A stretch of 64,000 nt of DNA, taken from the NCBI RefSeq assembly GCF_003014755.1, contig NZ_PYAW01000011.1:1-64000 (forward strand). The letters are read 5' to 3'. The stretch is from Chitinophaga niastensis (lineage in GTDB: Bacteria; Bacteroidota; Bacteroidia; Chitinophagales; Chitinophagaceae). Below are positions 34,550 to 44,743 of the stretch, one piece after another (the stretch's first letter is position 1; each line of letters starts with the position of its first letter). The notes beneath the pieces were generated by a model. It had not been told where the DNA came from. It made no database searches and saw nothing but the letters and a program-made list of their open reading frames with translations. The position numbers and the translations under genes were made by a program.

Positions 34550-35764
34550 ATGAACTTACACGAGTACCAGGCTAAAGAACTGTTGAAAAAATATAATGTA
34601 CCGGTACAGGAAGGTATCCCGGTAGATACCCCTGAGGCGGCTGCAGAAGCTTACAAGCAACTGAAAGTGCAATTTGGTAATGAATTTGCCGTAGTAAAGG
34701 CGCAGATCCATGCTGGTGGACGCGGTAAGGGTAAAATCCGTGGTACAGAACAAAGGGGTGTAGCAGTAGGAAAAAATGCGGAAGACGTTAAAACCATAGC
34801 TGGCAATATATTAGGAGGTACCCTCATTACCATTCAAACCGGCGAAGCTGGTAAACTGGTAAACAAAGTACTGGTAGCACAGGATGTTTATTATCCAGGT
34901 GCTAACCCGGTTAAAGAATTATACCTCTCTATCCTGCTGGATCGTGCCAAAAGCCAGAACGTGATCATGTACTCCACAGAAGGCGGTATGGATATCGAAG
35001 AAGTAGCACACAGCACACCTGAAAAAATATTTAAAGAATGGGTTAAGCCTAATATGCCCCTTCAACCTTTCCAGGCACGTAACATCGCCTTCAACTTCGG
35101 TTTGAGCGGTGAAGCATTCAAAAACATGGTAAAATTTGTTACCAATCTGTACAATGCTTACGTAGGACTGGATTGCAGCATGCTGGAAATTAACCCGCTG
35201 TTCAAAACCAGTGACGAAAAAATCATTGCCGTAGATGCTAAAGTAAACCTGGATGATAACTCCCTGATGCGTCATCCTGACCTGGAAGCACTTCGTGATA
35301 TCACAGAAGAAGATCCTACAGAAGTAGAAGCAAGCAAATACAACCTGAACTTCGTTAAACTCGACGGTAACGTAGGTTGTATGGTAAACGGCGCTGGTCT
35401 GGCCATGGCTACCATGGATATGATCAAATTAAGCGGTGGTGAACCAGCCAACTTCCTGGACGTAGGTGGTACTGCTAATGCACAAACAGTAGAAGCAGGT
35501 TTCCGCATCATCCTGAAAGATCCTAAAGTAAAAGCTATCCTGATCAATATCTTCGGTGGTATCGTTCGTTGCGACAGGGTTGCACAAGGTGTAATCGATG
35601 CTTACAAATCTATTGGTAACATCACTGTACCTATCATCGTTCGTTTACAAGGTACCAACGCAGCAGAAGCTAAAGTACTGATCGAAGAAAGCGGCCTGAA
35701 AGTACAGTCTGCCATCTTGCTCAGTGAAGCAGCTGCCCTGGTAAACAAAGCTGTTAGCGCATAA
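34550..35764 (+). CDS. sucC: Succinyl-CoA synthetase beta subunit SucC
   Basis: Forms succinate and ATP or GTP from succinyl-CoA with the alpha subunit, in the TCA cycle. 404 residues: an ATP-grasp domain (about 1-235, with GGRGKGKIRGT at about 62) and a CoA-ligase domain (about 240-404, with LDVGGTANAQTV and NIFGGIVRCDRVAQG). Length is normal. sucD is not adjacent; it must be elsewhere. Confidence 0.95.
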   Translation: MNLHEYQAKELLKKYNVPVQEGIPVDTPEAAAEAYKQLKVQFGNEFAVVKAQIHAGGRGKGKIRGTEQRGVAVGKNAEDVKTIAGNILGGTLITIQTGEAGKLVNKVLVAQDVYYPGANPVKELYLSILLDRAKSQNVIMYSTEGGMDIEEVAHSTPEKIFKEWVKPNMPLQPFQARNIAFNFGLSGEAFKNMVKFVTNLYNAYVGLDCSMLEINPLFKTSDEKIIAVDAKVNLDDNSLMRHPDLEALRDITEEDPTEVEASKYNLNFVKLDGNVGCMVNGAGLAMATMDMIKLSGGEPANFLDVGGTANAQTVEAGFRIILKDPKVKAILINIFGGIVRCDRVAQGVIDAYKSIGNITVPIIVRLQGTNAAEAKVLIEESGLKVQSAILLSEAAALVNKAVSA

Positions 35765-35766
35765 CT

Positions 35767-35865
35767 TAGCTTTTAGCAGTTAGCTTTTAGCTTTTAGTAA
35801 AAATGCAGCGAAGGCATCATAACATTATTTGGCCTTCGCTGCATTTTTACTAAAAGCTAAAAGCT
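35767..35865. repeat. Palindromic element between convergent sucC and thioredoxin-like genes
   Basis: Arms 35782-35815 and 35832-35865 read as perfect 34-base reverse complements; TAGCNNT words continue to the left. The core (AAAATGCAGCGAAGGC) combines the T/A-run hairpin of the 9188 element with a GCGAAG core. It starts 2 bases after the sucC stop and ends 1 base before the neighbouring stop. Confidence 0.95.
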
Positions 35866-35866
35866 T

Positions 35867-37024
35867 CTAATTCAATTTAGACAATTCCTTTTGATAGTTC
35901 TCCGTGGAGTTTCCCATTGATGCTGCTATAGTCATCGCCCAGGTAAAGTATTTCTTTGCCTGTTCCGGGTGACCGTCTTTGCACATATAAGCCAATGACT
36001 GTAAGGCTTCCAGGCTCGAATGTTCATTTAATACCGGCTCCGCCCATTTTGCATAGAGATCTTTCAATGAAGGATCTTTTTGTAAATCCAATCCCAGATA
36101 AAACGTCATATAACGCACACGGTTTTCATTATTATCATGGTGTGCAATGGCAAATTCCAGGAAAGCTTTTGCATTTCCACAGGTCTTATATAAATAGTTC
36201 TCTGCATAATACATTTGTGCAAACTGCCAGTCTGCAGCACTATACCCAGCTTGCTGCTTTGCTAAAAAAGCAGCAAAAACTTTTTCATCCAGTTGTTTAG
36301 GGAGTACCGAAAGGTCCTGTCTTAACAAACCTTCAAAGATCCTTGTGTTTAGTTCATCACCAAAGCGCGCTATATAAGTATTCCTGTTCTTAATATAAAA
36401 ATCCCGGTAATTAGCAGGCAGGTTTCTGCATACCAGCATCGCTTTAAATACGGACTCTTTATAAAAGTCTTTCTGTGCAGCCAGGTAGGTTTTCACTACC
36501 GCACTATCGGGGTATTTCCTGTCCTTTGCATAAAAGAACGTCTTATAAAATTCAGGATCATCCGTTTTCAGGCTGTTCCCAAAGCCAGCCAGGTATTTGT
36601 CTGATTTGTACATTTCAGTATTGCGCTGTAAAAATTGCATGAACTGGAAAGGTTCCTGGTAGCCCATTCCCGTGTTAATCAGTTTTCCTTCGCCGGAAAT
36701 GATCAGGTAAGTAGGAAAGCCTGTCATGAAATATTTTGCGCACAGGTCTTTCCCGAATGCTTCTTTAAAAACATCATAGCCTGTGCAGACAAAATTTTCT
36801 TCCATGTACTTTTTCACTTCCGGACGTGGAAATACTTTTACTTCCATGTCTTTACAAGCGTGGCATCCTTCAAAATAAGTGTCAATAAAAATTGGTTTGT
36901 GCTCTTTTTGAGCTTTGGCTGTAAGCTCCTCCCAGGAGCCTTTGATAAACTGGGTGCTGTCCTGCGCTAGGGCGGTCAAGGGCAATAGCGCTGCTAGCAG
37001 CAGTGCTTTAAATGCATACTTCAT
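35867..37024 (-). CDS. Exported thioredoxin-fold protein
   Basis: 385 residues from the ATG at 37024 (the ORF to 37096 adds 24 residues ahead of a clear signal peptide ending ALAQ). The first 130 mature residues are a thioredoxin fold with the CHAC redox motif (FEGCHACKDMEVKVF) and a cis-Pro in FPTYLII. The rest is helical, TPR-like. Probably a periplasmic disulfide reductase or scaffold. Substrate unknown. Confidence 0.85.
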   Translation of the reverse strand: MKYAFKALLLAALLPLTALAQDSTQFIKGSWEELTAKAQKEHKPIFIDTYFEGCHACKDMEVKVFPRPEVKKYMEENFVCTGYDVFKEAFGKDLCAKYFMTGFPTYLIISGEGKLINTGMGYQEPFQFMQFLQRNTEMYKSDKYLAGFGNSLKTDDPEFYKTFFYAKDRKYPDSAVVKTYLAAQKDFYKESVFKAMLVCRNLPANYRDFYIKNRNTYIARFGDELNTRIFEGLLRQDLSVLPKQLDEKVFAAFLAKQQAGYSAADWQFAQMYYAENYLYKTCGNAKAFLEFAIAHHDNNENRVRYMTFYLGLDLQKDPSLKDLYAKWAEPVLNEHSSLEALQSLAYMCKDGHPEQAKKYFTWAMTIAASMGNSTENYQKELSKLN

Positions 37025-37151
37025 TTTCTTGATTTTTAATGGTTTGGTTCTGGTTTGGTTTGGTTCGATTTCTGTGGATAAATCTAATGAATACAACTGT
37101 AATCCAACAACACAGTTTTTTAACTGGCTGGTAAAGCGTACCGGCGGTTTA

Positions 37152-37210
37152 AAAAAGAAGGGCGAAGACCAAAGCAGATTTTATTTGCTTTTATCTTCGC
37201 CCTTCTTTTT
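37152..37210. repeat. Core-only palindrome (GGGCGAAGA) after the PBP1A gene
   Basis: Arms 37152-37168 and 37194-37210 read as perfect 17-base complements with A/T runs outside, so it should act as a terminator for PBP1A. It has the GCGAAGA core but no tandem-word arms. Confidence 0.85.
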
Positions 37211-37224
37211 ATGATCAGTAAGGT

Positions 37225-39597
37225 TTATTCTCCCTTTTTAGGAGGAGGAGGCATAGCTGCCTTTGGAACATTATTTTTTTGTTCTTCCTTTGGCTTGGGA
37301 GCTTGCTCCGGAGCTGGTTTCTCTGCACCCGGTGCAGCAAAATCGGTAGCATCACCGGAACCGTAATCATCGGCGGAACCGTTACCCACATTTTCAGATT
37401 CTGCTCCTGGTTTAACGTTAGACTCATAATTCATATGCACGTCGTCATCGCTCATATTAGCAGGTATCGGGAAATGATCACTGCTACCAATCTTGAGCGT
37501 CGGATCTGCATATACTTTCTGCATGAAATAAGCCCATATCGGTAAACCGGTATTAGCACCCTGTCCAATGCCGGTAGTGCTGAAGTGGATAAAGTTATTT
37601 TCACAACCTACCCATGCACCAGCCAGCAGCTTAGGTGTATAACCCATGAACCAGCCATCGGTATTATCATTGGTAGTACCGGTTTTACCGGCTATTTCAC
37701 CCTGCATATTATACCTGGAACGTAAACGTGCGCCGGTACCTCCCGGTCCTACTACACCTTCCATCATTTTCACCATGGTATATGCTTCTTTTTCACTGAT
37801 CACTTCACGTTTTACCGGTGCAAATGTTTCCAGGATGTTGCCGTTTCTATCTTCTATACGGGTAATATAAATTGGTTTGGTATTAATACCTCTGGCAGGG
37901 AACATTGTATATGCCTGCAACATTTCATACAGCGATATAGCGGCAGAACCCAATGCAATAGAGGGATACGGCGGGATTTCGCTGGTGAAACCTATTTTAT
38001 TCTGAGCGAAATCAGCAAATGGCTTTGCCCCTATCTGTTTAATCAGATAGGCAGAAACCAGGTTCAATGATTTTGCCAGTGCACCTGCCATCGTAATAGA
38101 GCCGCCTGTACTACCTTCTGAGTTATGAGGAGTCCAGTTGCCTATAGTAATAGGTTCATTGGGTAATATGGTGTTAGGTGAAAAACCATTCATGATAGCA
38201 AAACAATACAAAAATGGTTTAAAGGTAGAACCAACCTGACGACGGGTTTTAGCCACGTGATCATTCTTAAAATAACGGAAATCCGGACCACCTACCCAGG
38301 CTTTCACTTCACCGCTTTCAGGATCCATAGCCATAAAGCCTGCCTGTAATATGGCACGCATATATTTGATGGAGTCTATTGGTGTCATGATAGTATCCAT
38401 TTCATTCAGATCCGGCTCTGTGGAACTCTTCCAGGCAAATACCTTCATACGGGTAGGCGTATTAAAAGCCCTTGTTATGGCGGAGTCAGAAGCCTCATCA
38501 TCTTTCATGGCTTTATACCTGTCTGATTCCTTGGTATACTGGTCCAGGAATTGAGGCCATTTTTTCCAGATGTTACCTGTTTTAATATCATTTTGTGCAG
38601 ATAATGATTTTTGCAATACCTGCAGATGTTTGGCCACTGCTTCTTCTGCATATAACTGCATCCGTGGATTGATGGTAGTATATATTTTCAGTCCATCACG
38701 GTAAAGGTTATACTCTGATCCGTCAGACTTCTTGTGTGTTTTACACCAGCCTTTCAGTTCATCCCGCAATACTTCACGGAAGTAAGGCGCCAGTCCTTTA
38801 TTATGGTCAATCTTATTGTAGTGTAATACAATGGGCTTACTCTTGGCGCCGGCAGCTTCCGCAGGTGTAATAAAACCTGATTCCACCATATTATCAATAA
38901 CCGTATTACGGCGGTTGAGTGCCATTTGCGGATTACGGCGGGGGTTATACATGGTATTACCCTTGAGCATGCCCACTAATATAGCCGCTTCTTCTATAGA
39001 TAAATGACCGGCATCTTTGCTAAAAAAGGTACGGGCACCATTTTCAATACCATACACGTTATCACCAAAAGCTACGGTATTCAAATACAGTGTCAGGATT
39101 TCCTGCTTGGTAAAATTTCTTTCCAGTTTAACGGCAATGATCCATTCCTGTATCTTCTGAAAGGCTCTGCCAACTGGATTACCGGAACGTAATTTCCCCA
39201 GGTTATCTGCCTGCAGGTTCAATGCTAATTGTTGGGTAATTGTACTGGAGCCACGTTTTTTACCAATAAGCAGGTAAAAAGGAATAGCCATTGTGCCTTT
39301 AGGATCGATACCGGAATTATCGTAAAACCGGGTTTCTTCTGTTGCAATCAGCGCATTAATAACATTCCTGGAGATCTCATTGTAATCACTACTGGAACGA
39401 TCTACCTGGTAATATTTACCCAGGATAGTGCCATCATCTGCAATCACTTCAGCTGCCAGTGCAGCCCGCGGATTTTCCAGCTCCTCCATTGAAGGCATAC
39501 TACCAATCACCCGGAAATTAATGAGTAAAACGAAGAGAACAAGTAATGCTAAAATACCAAACGCCACACGCCACAATATTTTCACCGATTTTTTCAT
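37225..39597 (-). CDS. Class A penicillin-binding protein 1A
   Basis: Bifunctional glycosyltransferase/transpeptidase that builds peptidoglycan at the inner membrane. 790 residues: one TM helix (about 10-27), a GT51 domain (about 60-240, catalytic EETRFYD and GSSTITQQLALN), and a transpeptidase domain (about 390-680) with STFKPF (SxxK), SLN (SxN) and KTGTT (KTG). The last 70 residues are a low-complexity tail rich in Pro, Lys and Glu. Confidence 0.94.
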   Translation of the reverse strand: MKKSVKILWRVAFGILALLVLFVLLINFRVIGSMPSMEELENPRAALAAEVIADDGTILGKYYQVDRSSSDYNEISRNVINALIATEETRFYDNSGIDPKGTMAIPFYLLIGKKRGSSTITQQLALNLQADNLGKLRSGNPVGRAFQKIQEWIIAVKLERNFTKQEILTLYLNTVAFGDNVYGIENGARTFFSKDAGHLSIEEAAILVGMLKGNTMYNPRRNPQMALNRRNTVIDNMVESGFITPAEAAGAKSKPIVLHYNKIDHNKGLAPYFREVLRDELKGWCKTHKKSDGSEYNLYRDGLKIYTTINPRMQLYAEEAVAKHLQVLQKSLSAQNDIKTGNIWKKWPQFLDQYTKESDRYKAMKDDEASDSAITRAFNTPTRMKVFAWKSSTEPDLNEMDTIMTPIDSIKYMRAILQAGFMAMDPESGEVKAWVGGPDFRYFKNDHVAKTRRQVGSTFKPFLYCFAIMNGFSPNTILPNEPITIGNWTPHNSEGSTGGSITMAGALAKSLNLVSAYLIKQIGAKPFADFAQNKIGFTSEIPPYPSIALGSAAISLYEMLQAYTMFPARGINTKPIYITRIEDRNGNILETFAPVKREVISEKEAYTMVKMMEGVVGPGGTGARLRSRYNMQGEIAGKTGTTNDNTDGWFMGYTPKLLAGAWVGCENNFIHFSTTGIGQGANTGLPIWAYFMQKVYADPTLKIGSSDHFPIPANMSDDDVHMNYESNVKPGAESENVGNGSADDYGSGDATDFAAPGAEKPAPEQAPKPKEEQKNNVPKAAMPPPPKKGE

Positions 39598-39780
39598 GCG
39601 CTATATGATTTGTTTTATGGCCAAACCGCCTGATTTCTTTTTTTAATGGACAGTTACTTACTATCTGTTGGCTATATAAAATAATTTTTCAATAATATCT
39701 GTCAATAGCAATAAACAAGCCTGTTTATTAAGAATTTGACCCACAAAGCTATTTAAAATTTGGACATTTTGACGTCTTGT

Positions 39781-39855
39781 GATTTAGATATTTAGTTAAA
39801 TATAAATGTATAAACAGAAAATATAATATCTAAATAACCAAATATCTAAATCGCT
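39781..39855. repeat. Palindromic element, period-8 arms (ATTTAGnT words)
   Basis: The sequence GATTTAGATATTT starts the left arm (39781) and its complement ends the right arm near 39853. The right arm is a tandem of 8-base words (ATTTAGAT, ATTTGGTT, ATTTAGAT on the - strand); the left arm is shorter. It follows the SprE gene stop and precedes the PBP1A gene. Confidence 0.7.
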
Positions 39856-39858
39856 CGT

Positions 39859-42800
39859 TTATTGGGTAACATAATTATCTACAAAAAACTTCCGGTAACC
39901 GGACAGATCTTTCGTGCTATTTAACAAAATGAAATTATCTCTCGAAATAACAAAGAAAGAATACTCCGTGGGGCGTATCCTGGGAATGATATTGGCTGAA
40001 GCCTCATCCCGGATCTCATCAAAGTACGCCAGGGCCTTGTCTTCATTAGGAAACAACCGGAAAATGAGCATAACATCATTAGGCGTCAGCACAAAACTCC
40101 CCACCTCAATTTTGTCGTTGGCATGTTTGGCAGCATTGTAACGGGTAAACTGGTTCAGCCCTTCATCCATCAGTTCTTTGGATACACGCTGAAACGACAG
40201 CACCACAAAAAACGGGTTGTTGGTAGTGAGCTTATAAGGTGTTACTGGTTTAACAGGCACAATGGGAGCGGGTGTAGGAGCTACTATGCCCGCCGCTATT
40301 TTTGCTGAATCAACGTGCGCCTTCGCTACATTAATCTTATCAGCCAGCACCGGCTGCGGATTTTGCCAGGGGTAGCGCATCGAGACATCTTCATCCAGCA
40401 ATACACCTTTGGCATCTCTTTTCCTTACTTCCAGCTTAGCCAGGTAGTCTGTCAGCTCACCGCGGTGGTTCAGCGCATCCAGCAGGGCTTGTGCCTGTGT
40501 GCGGATAGCTTCATCAGCGGCATATTTGGTAATAACTGCCTGTACCGCCTTGCGGGAAAGCTGCATGGTATCTGTAGCAAACAGGGTATCTGTTTTTACG
40601 ATGATCATCGCCTCGAGCAGGTCAAATCTGGGCCGCAGGAAATTGAACCCGAAAGTCGAATCTGCCATTTTCTTCTGCGCCAGTGCACCAGCATAATCAC
40701 CATTACGGAAAGCAGTATAGGCCGAATCATATGCGGCACTGATCTCTTTTTTCTTTTCTCCGTTAATATCTTTTAACCCTCCGGAACGAATGATGTCTGC
40801 AAAATTCGTATTGCCGTACTGGTTAAGCACCATATCCTTATACCGGTTGGCTGCTGCTGTATGATTCTGCTTACCATGCCAGATATACAGTGAATACAGC
40901 ACTTCCGCTTTACGCGGATGGGCAGGATAAACAATCAGTAACGAATCATAAGTTTCTATCGCCAGCGGATAATTATCCAGTTTATCATGATACAGTTTGC
41001 CCAGATCAAACCAGGCATCCATTGCTTTGTTTATTGAGCTGGTCATTTTTTCCGGCGTGAGCGGTAGGCCCACAGCCAGTTTTTCTGCGGTTACACTATC
41101 CGGCGCAATAGTTTCTGCTGTTGCCTCTTTAGGGGCATCGAGCATTTCTATGGGGGCATTACTGTTGGTAGCATTTACGACCCCGTTCTGGCTACGGCGC
41201 CAGTTATCTCCTGGTTGCCGGTTTCCCCATCTGCGTTTAAATTCAGAATAGCCGGAAGATTTACTGCCCGGATTATAAAAATACCAGTCACCTTTTTCGT
41301 CTTTAGGTGAATACGCGCCACCATTCATACTAAAAGCCGGATTTCCAATTGGGTTGGCTGCTGCCAGGGCATCCTTCTTTTTCTTTTCTGCAGCTTCATT
41401 TTTAATGGTAGCGGCCATTTTGGAGAGGAAAATATTACGGTCAGATGCAGGCATGGCCGCGATCCGCTGTAAACTGTCCTCCCGGCGAATGATCTCCAGT
41501 TTGGCTGCCACGCTTGTTAGTACTTCCTTGCGGGTATGTACAATTTTGGCATCTGCAAAATCAGCCGTCATTACACCTGCGGTGCTGTCGTAATATTTCT
41601 TGGCATCCAGGTATTTGCGTTGATCGTAATAAATATCTGCAATGCCTTTATAGGTAAGCGTTCGCTGTATCAGGTTGTTGCTGGGCACTTTCAGCGATTG
41701 CTGCATGTAATTGAGCGCTGCTTCCGGGTCTTTCGGATATTGCAGGGTACCCATTGTATACAGGATGCCGTCGCGGAACCTTAAAAAACGTTCCTTTTTC
41801 AACATGTGGTGCAGTCCTACCAGGCTTTTTTCCAGGCCGCCATTGGCTTGCGCATTGGTTATCGCGATCTGTAATCTTGCCTGAAAATCCATCATGGGAT
41901 CAGGTTTCAGGCTGATAACAGTACGAAACTGTTCCAGTGCAGAATCAGCATGTTGTTGTTGTACATACAATTGCCCCAGTATATACGCCATTCTGGCTTT
42001 GGCCACCCTGTTATGGCTCTTGTCAATAGCTACCTTCAGGGGTTCAATTGTTTCCGCGTAGCGTCCCTGGATGTAATTACCATAGGCACGCACTTCCGCG
42101 AGGCCACCATCGAGGCGATGCGGGAAGTTAGGATCATTATTCAGTATATTCAGGAGTGCCTGTACTTCGTCATATTCCTTTTGCTCCAGCAGGGTTTTAG
42201 CCCGCCACAGGAAGGCATCATTACGTGCTTTGGTATGTCTGAAATATTTTAAGATGCCTTTTGATTTTTCTTTGGTAGCAATGGAGATCTGATCCTTTTC
42301 ATTGGAACCTACCACTGTTTTATACTCAGATTTCTTTTTGGGCGCAAAAGCGATATTGATGTATTGAAATGTTTTATTGGCGTTTTCGAGGTCTCCTTCG
42401 TAGAAATAAGCTTGTCCCATTAGCAGGAAACAGTCATCTATCCATTTGCCACGGGGATCGTGTAGTTGAATGCCCATGGAAGCTTTATCAATAACGGAAT
42501 CCAGCTCTCCTTTGCTGAAACCCTGGTTTTGAAGACTAAGCGGGTAAAATGGCAGCAGGATCCTGTAGTTATCCTGTCCGTCGCGGCTAACTGTTTTTAC
42601 CACCCTTGCCAGTTTAACATTGGCGTGGAAATAATAATTGTAGCGTGTAGCCAGGTTCTGGAAAAATTTCCTTTTCCAGGTCCATTTCTTTTTTTCCAGC
42701 ATTACTTCAGAAGGGGGACGACGATCCTGCACCCGTTGTTGTTCCTTTGGCTTGAACAGGGGTTTGGCAACAGGTTTCTGCTGTCTGTTATTTGGAGTTT

Positions 42801-42930
42801 GATCCTGAGGTGGTGGTTGTAAAGGCTGGTTTTGGGGCTTATTTTGCGCCCAAACAGCCGGTGGTAAGCCCAGGCAAAACGGAAAAAGAATAAATACCAG
42901 ATATTTATGTAGCAATTTGATGCAATTCAT
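39859..42930 (-). CDS. TPR protein of the SprE/PorW type, T9SS/gliding-associated
   Basis: 1023 residues. An N-terminal signal peptide (about 1-28) is followed by a Pro/Gln-rich linker (30-65), then helical TPR repeats over most of the chain. The opening NLATRYNYYFHANVKL (about 91-106) and the internal FYNPGSKSSGYSEFKRRWGNR are typical of SprE/PorW, a periplasmic component needed for type IX secretion and gliding in Bacteroidota. No Cys lipobox is evident, unlike annotated PorW lipoproteins. No other T9SS gene lies in the window. Confidence 0.8.
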   Translation of the reverse strand: MNCIKLLHKYLVFILFPFCLGLPPAVWAQNKPQNQPLQPPPQDQTPNNRQQKPVAKPLFKPKEQQRVQDRRPPSEVMLEKKKWTWKRKFFQNLATRYNYYFHANVKLARVVKTVSRDGQDNYRILLPFYPLSLQNQGFSKGELDSVIDKASMGIQLHDPRGKWIDDCFLLMGQAYFYEGDLENANKTFQYINIAFAPKKKSEYKTVVGSNEKDQISIATKEKSKGILKYFRHTKARNDAFLWRAKTLLEQKEYDEVQALLNILNNDPNFPHRLDGGLAEVRAYGNYIQGRYAETIEPLKVAIDKSHNRVAKARMAYILGQLYVQQQHADSALEQFRTVISLKPDPMMDFQARLQIAITNAQANGGLEKSLVGLHHMLKKERFLRFRDGILYTMGTLQYPKDPEAALNYMQQSLKVPSNNLIQRTLTYKGIADIYYDQRKYLDAKKYYDSTAGVMTADFADAKIVHTRKEVLTSVAAKLEIIRREDSLQRIAAMPASDRNIFLSKMAATIKNEAAEKKKKDALAAANPIGNPAFSMNGGAYSPKDEKGDWYFYNPGSKSSGYSEFKRRWGNRQPGDNWRRSQNGVVNATNSNAPIEMLDAPKEATAETIAPDSVTAEKLAVGLPLTPEKMTSSINKAMDAWFDLGKLYHDKLDNYPLAIETYDSLLIVYPAHPRKAEVLYSLYIWHGKQNHTAAANRYKDMVLNQYGNTNFADIIRSGGLKDINGEKKKEISAAYDSAYTAFRNGDYAGALAQKKMADSTFGFNFLRPRFDLLEAMIIVKTDTLFATDTMQLSRKAVQAVITKYAADEAIRTQAQALLDALNHRGELTDYLAKLEVRKRDAKGVLLDEDVSMRYPWQNPQPVLADKINVAKAHVDSAKIAAGIVAPTPAPIVPVKPVTPYKLTTNNPFFVVLSFQRVSKELMDEGLNQFTRYNAAKHANDKIEVGSFVLTPNDVMLIFRLFPNEDKALAYFDEIRDEASANIIPRIRPTEYSFFVISRDNFILLNSTKDLSGYRKFFVDNYVTQ

Positions 42931-43194
42931 GGATGCCAGGGTGTATAGGCTAAATATATATAACTTACAGTTTAAAAAAATATTTTAAAGATAGGATAAA
43001 ATAGTTGATTGGCTGCTGCCATTATTCCGGATTTCGGGACTTTTTTCAAAGTAAGTTTATTTTTAAAATCCTGGTTTTCAAATAAAAACGCATCTTCCCA
43101 CACACAAACAATAAAACACTATTCTCGGTTTTACAATAATGATTAACTTTAGCCCGCCTGAAAAGGAAAAAATTTCTTTAAGCATTACCACAAC

Positions 43195-43599
43195 ATGGCC
43201 AGGAAGGGGAAAAAAAACAGTAGAAGAAATCTTGAAAAGCTCAGTCATAAGTACCGCCTGGTAATTATGAATGATGATACGTACGAAGAAGTGACCTCAT
43301 TCAAACTCTCAAGAATGAGCGTATACATAGCCTTCAGCACCCTGTTTGTATTACTGGTAGCCATTACTGTGGCCACTGTAGTATTTACGCCTTTGCGCTA
43401 TTACATACCCGGTTATGGTGATCTGAAACAACGCAAAGAGTTTATCCACCTTAAAATGCGTGCTGATTCCCTGGAAACAGCCATTAATGCGCGTGATCAG
43501 TACCTGAAAAACATTAAACAGGTGATCAGCGGGGAATTTACCGGAAAACTAGACACAACCAGACTAAAGGTGCCTGCCGTAGATAACAGCACCTACTAA
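43195..43599 (+). CDS. Membrane-anchored protein resembling the N-terminal part of a bactofilin-linked M23 peptidase
   Basis: 134 residues. A short basic cytosolic N terminus, KYRLVIMNDDTYEEVTSFKLSRM (written here as a span of about 24-46), one TM helix (about 47-68), VFTPLRYYIPGYGD, and a periplasmic coiled coil (about 80-115). From memory this is how bactofilin-linked M23 peptidases in this phylum begin, but the peptidase domain is absent and the ORF ends cleanly. It is either a shortened relative or a stand-alone anchor. Bactofilin follows 144 bases on. A -7-like TAACTTTA lies at 43144-43151. Confidence 0.6.
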   Translation: MARKGKKNSRRNLEKLSHKYRLVIMNDDTYEEVTSFKLSRMSVYIAFSTLFVLLVAITVATVVFTPLRYYIPGYGDLKQRKEFIHLKMRADSLETAINARDQYLKNIKQVISGEFTGKLDTTRLKVPAVDNSTY

Positions 43600-43668
43600 A
43601 TATTGATTAGATGTTTACTTTTTAACTATCTGAGGCAAAGATTTGCATAAATCGTTGCGTGAAAATTG

Positions 43669-43692
43669 CTAAATACCTAAATGTCCGAATGT
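43669..43692. repeat. Single period-8 repeat arm
   Basis: Three 8-base words (CTAAATAC, CTAAATGT, CCGAATGT) match the arm words at 39781-39855 in reverse complement. No partner arm is seen. Confidence 0.5.
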
Positions 43693-43743
43693 TTATATAT
43701 TTTATTTATCTTACATCATTAAAATTGAAAAACCTGACTCCCT

Positions 43744-44166
43744 ATGTTTAACAGCAATCAGAAATCAAAAGGTGACAACAAGACCATGTTACCTACATCT
43801 ACTATTAACATTATAGGCAACGGCACTACTATTCAAGGAGACATCGTATGTGAAGGCGATATCCGGATAGATGGTCAGGTTAATGGCCTGGTATCTACCA
43901 AAGCTAAGATAGTGGTAGGTCCTGAAGGCGACATTGTCGGTGACCTGGTATGCCAGAGCGCTGATATCCTGGGAAAAGTAACCGGCATTATTAAAGTGGA
44001 AGAATTGCTGTTCCTGAAAGGAAATGCGTTGGTAAATGGCGATATTTACACCAACCATTTTGAAATGGAGCCGAGTGTTAAATTCAATGGCCGTTGCTAT
44101 ATGGATGAACAGCAACCGGCAGATAATCACAAACATGGAAAATCCGTCCTCCAGGAAGCCGAATAA
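43744..44166 (+). CDS. Bactofilin (polymer-forming cytoskeletal protein)
   Basis: 140 residues with a single bactofilin beta-helix (about 24-120) built of short repeats such as GNGTTIQGDIVCEGDIRIDGQVNGLVST. Bactofilins polymerise without nucleotides and scaffold cell-wall enzymes. A disordered, charged C terminus follows. The preceding membrane-anchored protein may be its membrane partner. The next gene (AtpZ-like) starts inside its 3' end. Confidence 0.9.
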   Translation: MFNSNQKSKGDNKTMLPTSTINIIGNGTTIQGDIVCEGDIRIDGQVNGLVSTKAKIVVGPEGDIVGDLVCQSADILGKVTGIIKVEELLFLKGNALVNGDIYTNHFEMEPSVKFNGRCYMDEQQPADNHKHGKSVLQEAE

Positions 44167-44359
44167 TCGTAATCCATTATTACGATATGCCGGGCTAGCT
44201 TTTCAAATGATGGCCACATTGGGTTTGGCAGTGTTTGCAGGGTATAAATTAGACCAGCGGACCGGCTGGCGGTTCCCTGTATTCCTGATCATTTTTTCTT
44301 TAGTTGCTTTAGCCCTACTTTTGTGGCAAATTATAAAAGATACCCGACGGCATGAGTGA
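44135..44359 (+). CDS. AtpZ/AtpI-family membrane protein
   Basis: 74 residues from the ATG at 44135, overlapping bactofilin by 32 bases. Two TM helices (about 17-35 and 44-63) with GLAVFAGYKLDQRTGW between them, the layout of AtpZ/AtpI proteins that usually precede atpB and help assemble the c-ring or supply Mg. The following gene overlaps by 8 bases. Confidence 0.8.
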   Translation: MENPSSRKPNNRNPLLRYAGLAFQMMATLGLAVFAGYKLDQRTGWRFPVFLIIFSLVALALLLWQIIKDTRRHE

Positions 44360-44738
44360 TAGATTTTTTATCAGATTATTTTCCCTTTTTGGAATTTTAA
44401 ACGGACTTATTATAGTGTTCAAACCCAGGTTACTGGACCTTGATGTACATATTTATGTGCTCATGGCCGGCAACCTGGCCTTGGCATTAATATCCCTTGT
44501 TTCCTATATCATGGGCCGCCAGGGGCTCGCATCTCCCAATCATAATGCATTTATCCGGGCCGTTTATGGCTCCACGCTGAGCAAACTACTGCTCTCTGTT
44601 GTAGGTATTGCTACTTATGTATTCATTTACAGGCCTAATGTCAGCAAGCTTACTATTTTCATGTTACTGTTCCTGTACCTGGTTTACACCATATTTGAAA
44701 CTTATAGCCTGTTCCGGCTAACGAGGTTAAAAAAATAA
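44352..44738 (+). CDS. Four-TM membrane protein of the ATP-synthase accessory cluster
   Basis: 128 residues with four hydrophobic segments (about 7-25, 32-53, 70-92, 95-120). No recognised domain. Bacteroidota ATP synthase loci often have an uncharacterised membrane protein between AtpZ and AtpB, and this gene has that position. However, atpB does not follow; SprT does. Function unknown. Confidence 0.65.
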   Translation: MSDRFFIRLFSLFGILNGLIIVFKPRLLDLDVHIYVLMAGNLALALISLVSYIMGRQGLASPNHNAFIRAVYGSTLSKLLLSVVGIATYVFIYRPNVSKLTIFMLLFLYLVYTIFETYSLFRLTRLKK

Positions 44739-44743
44739 TCAGC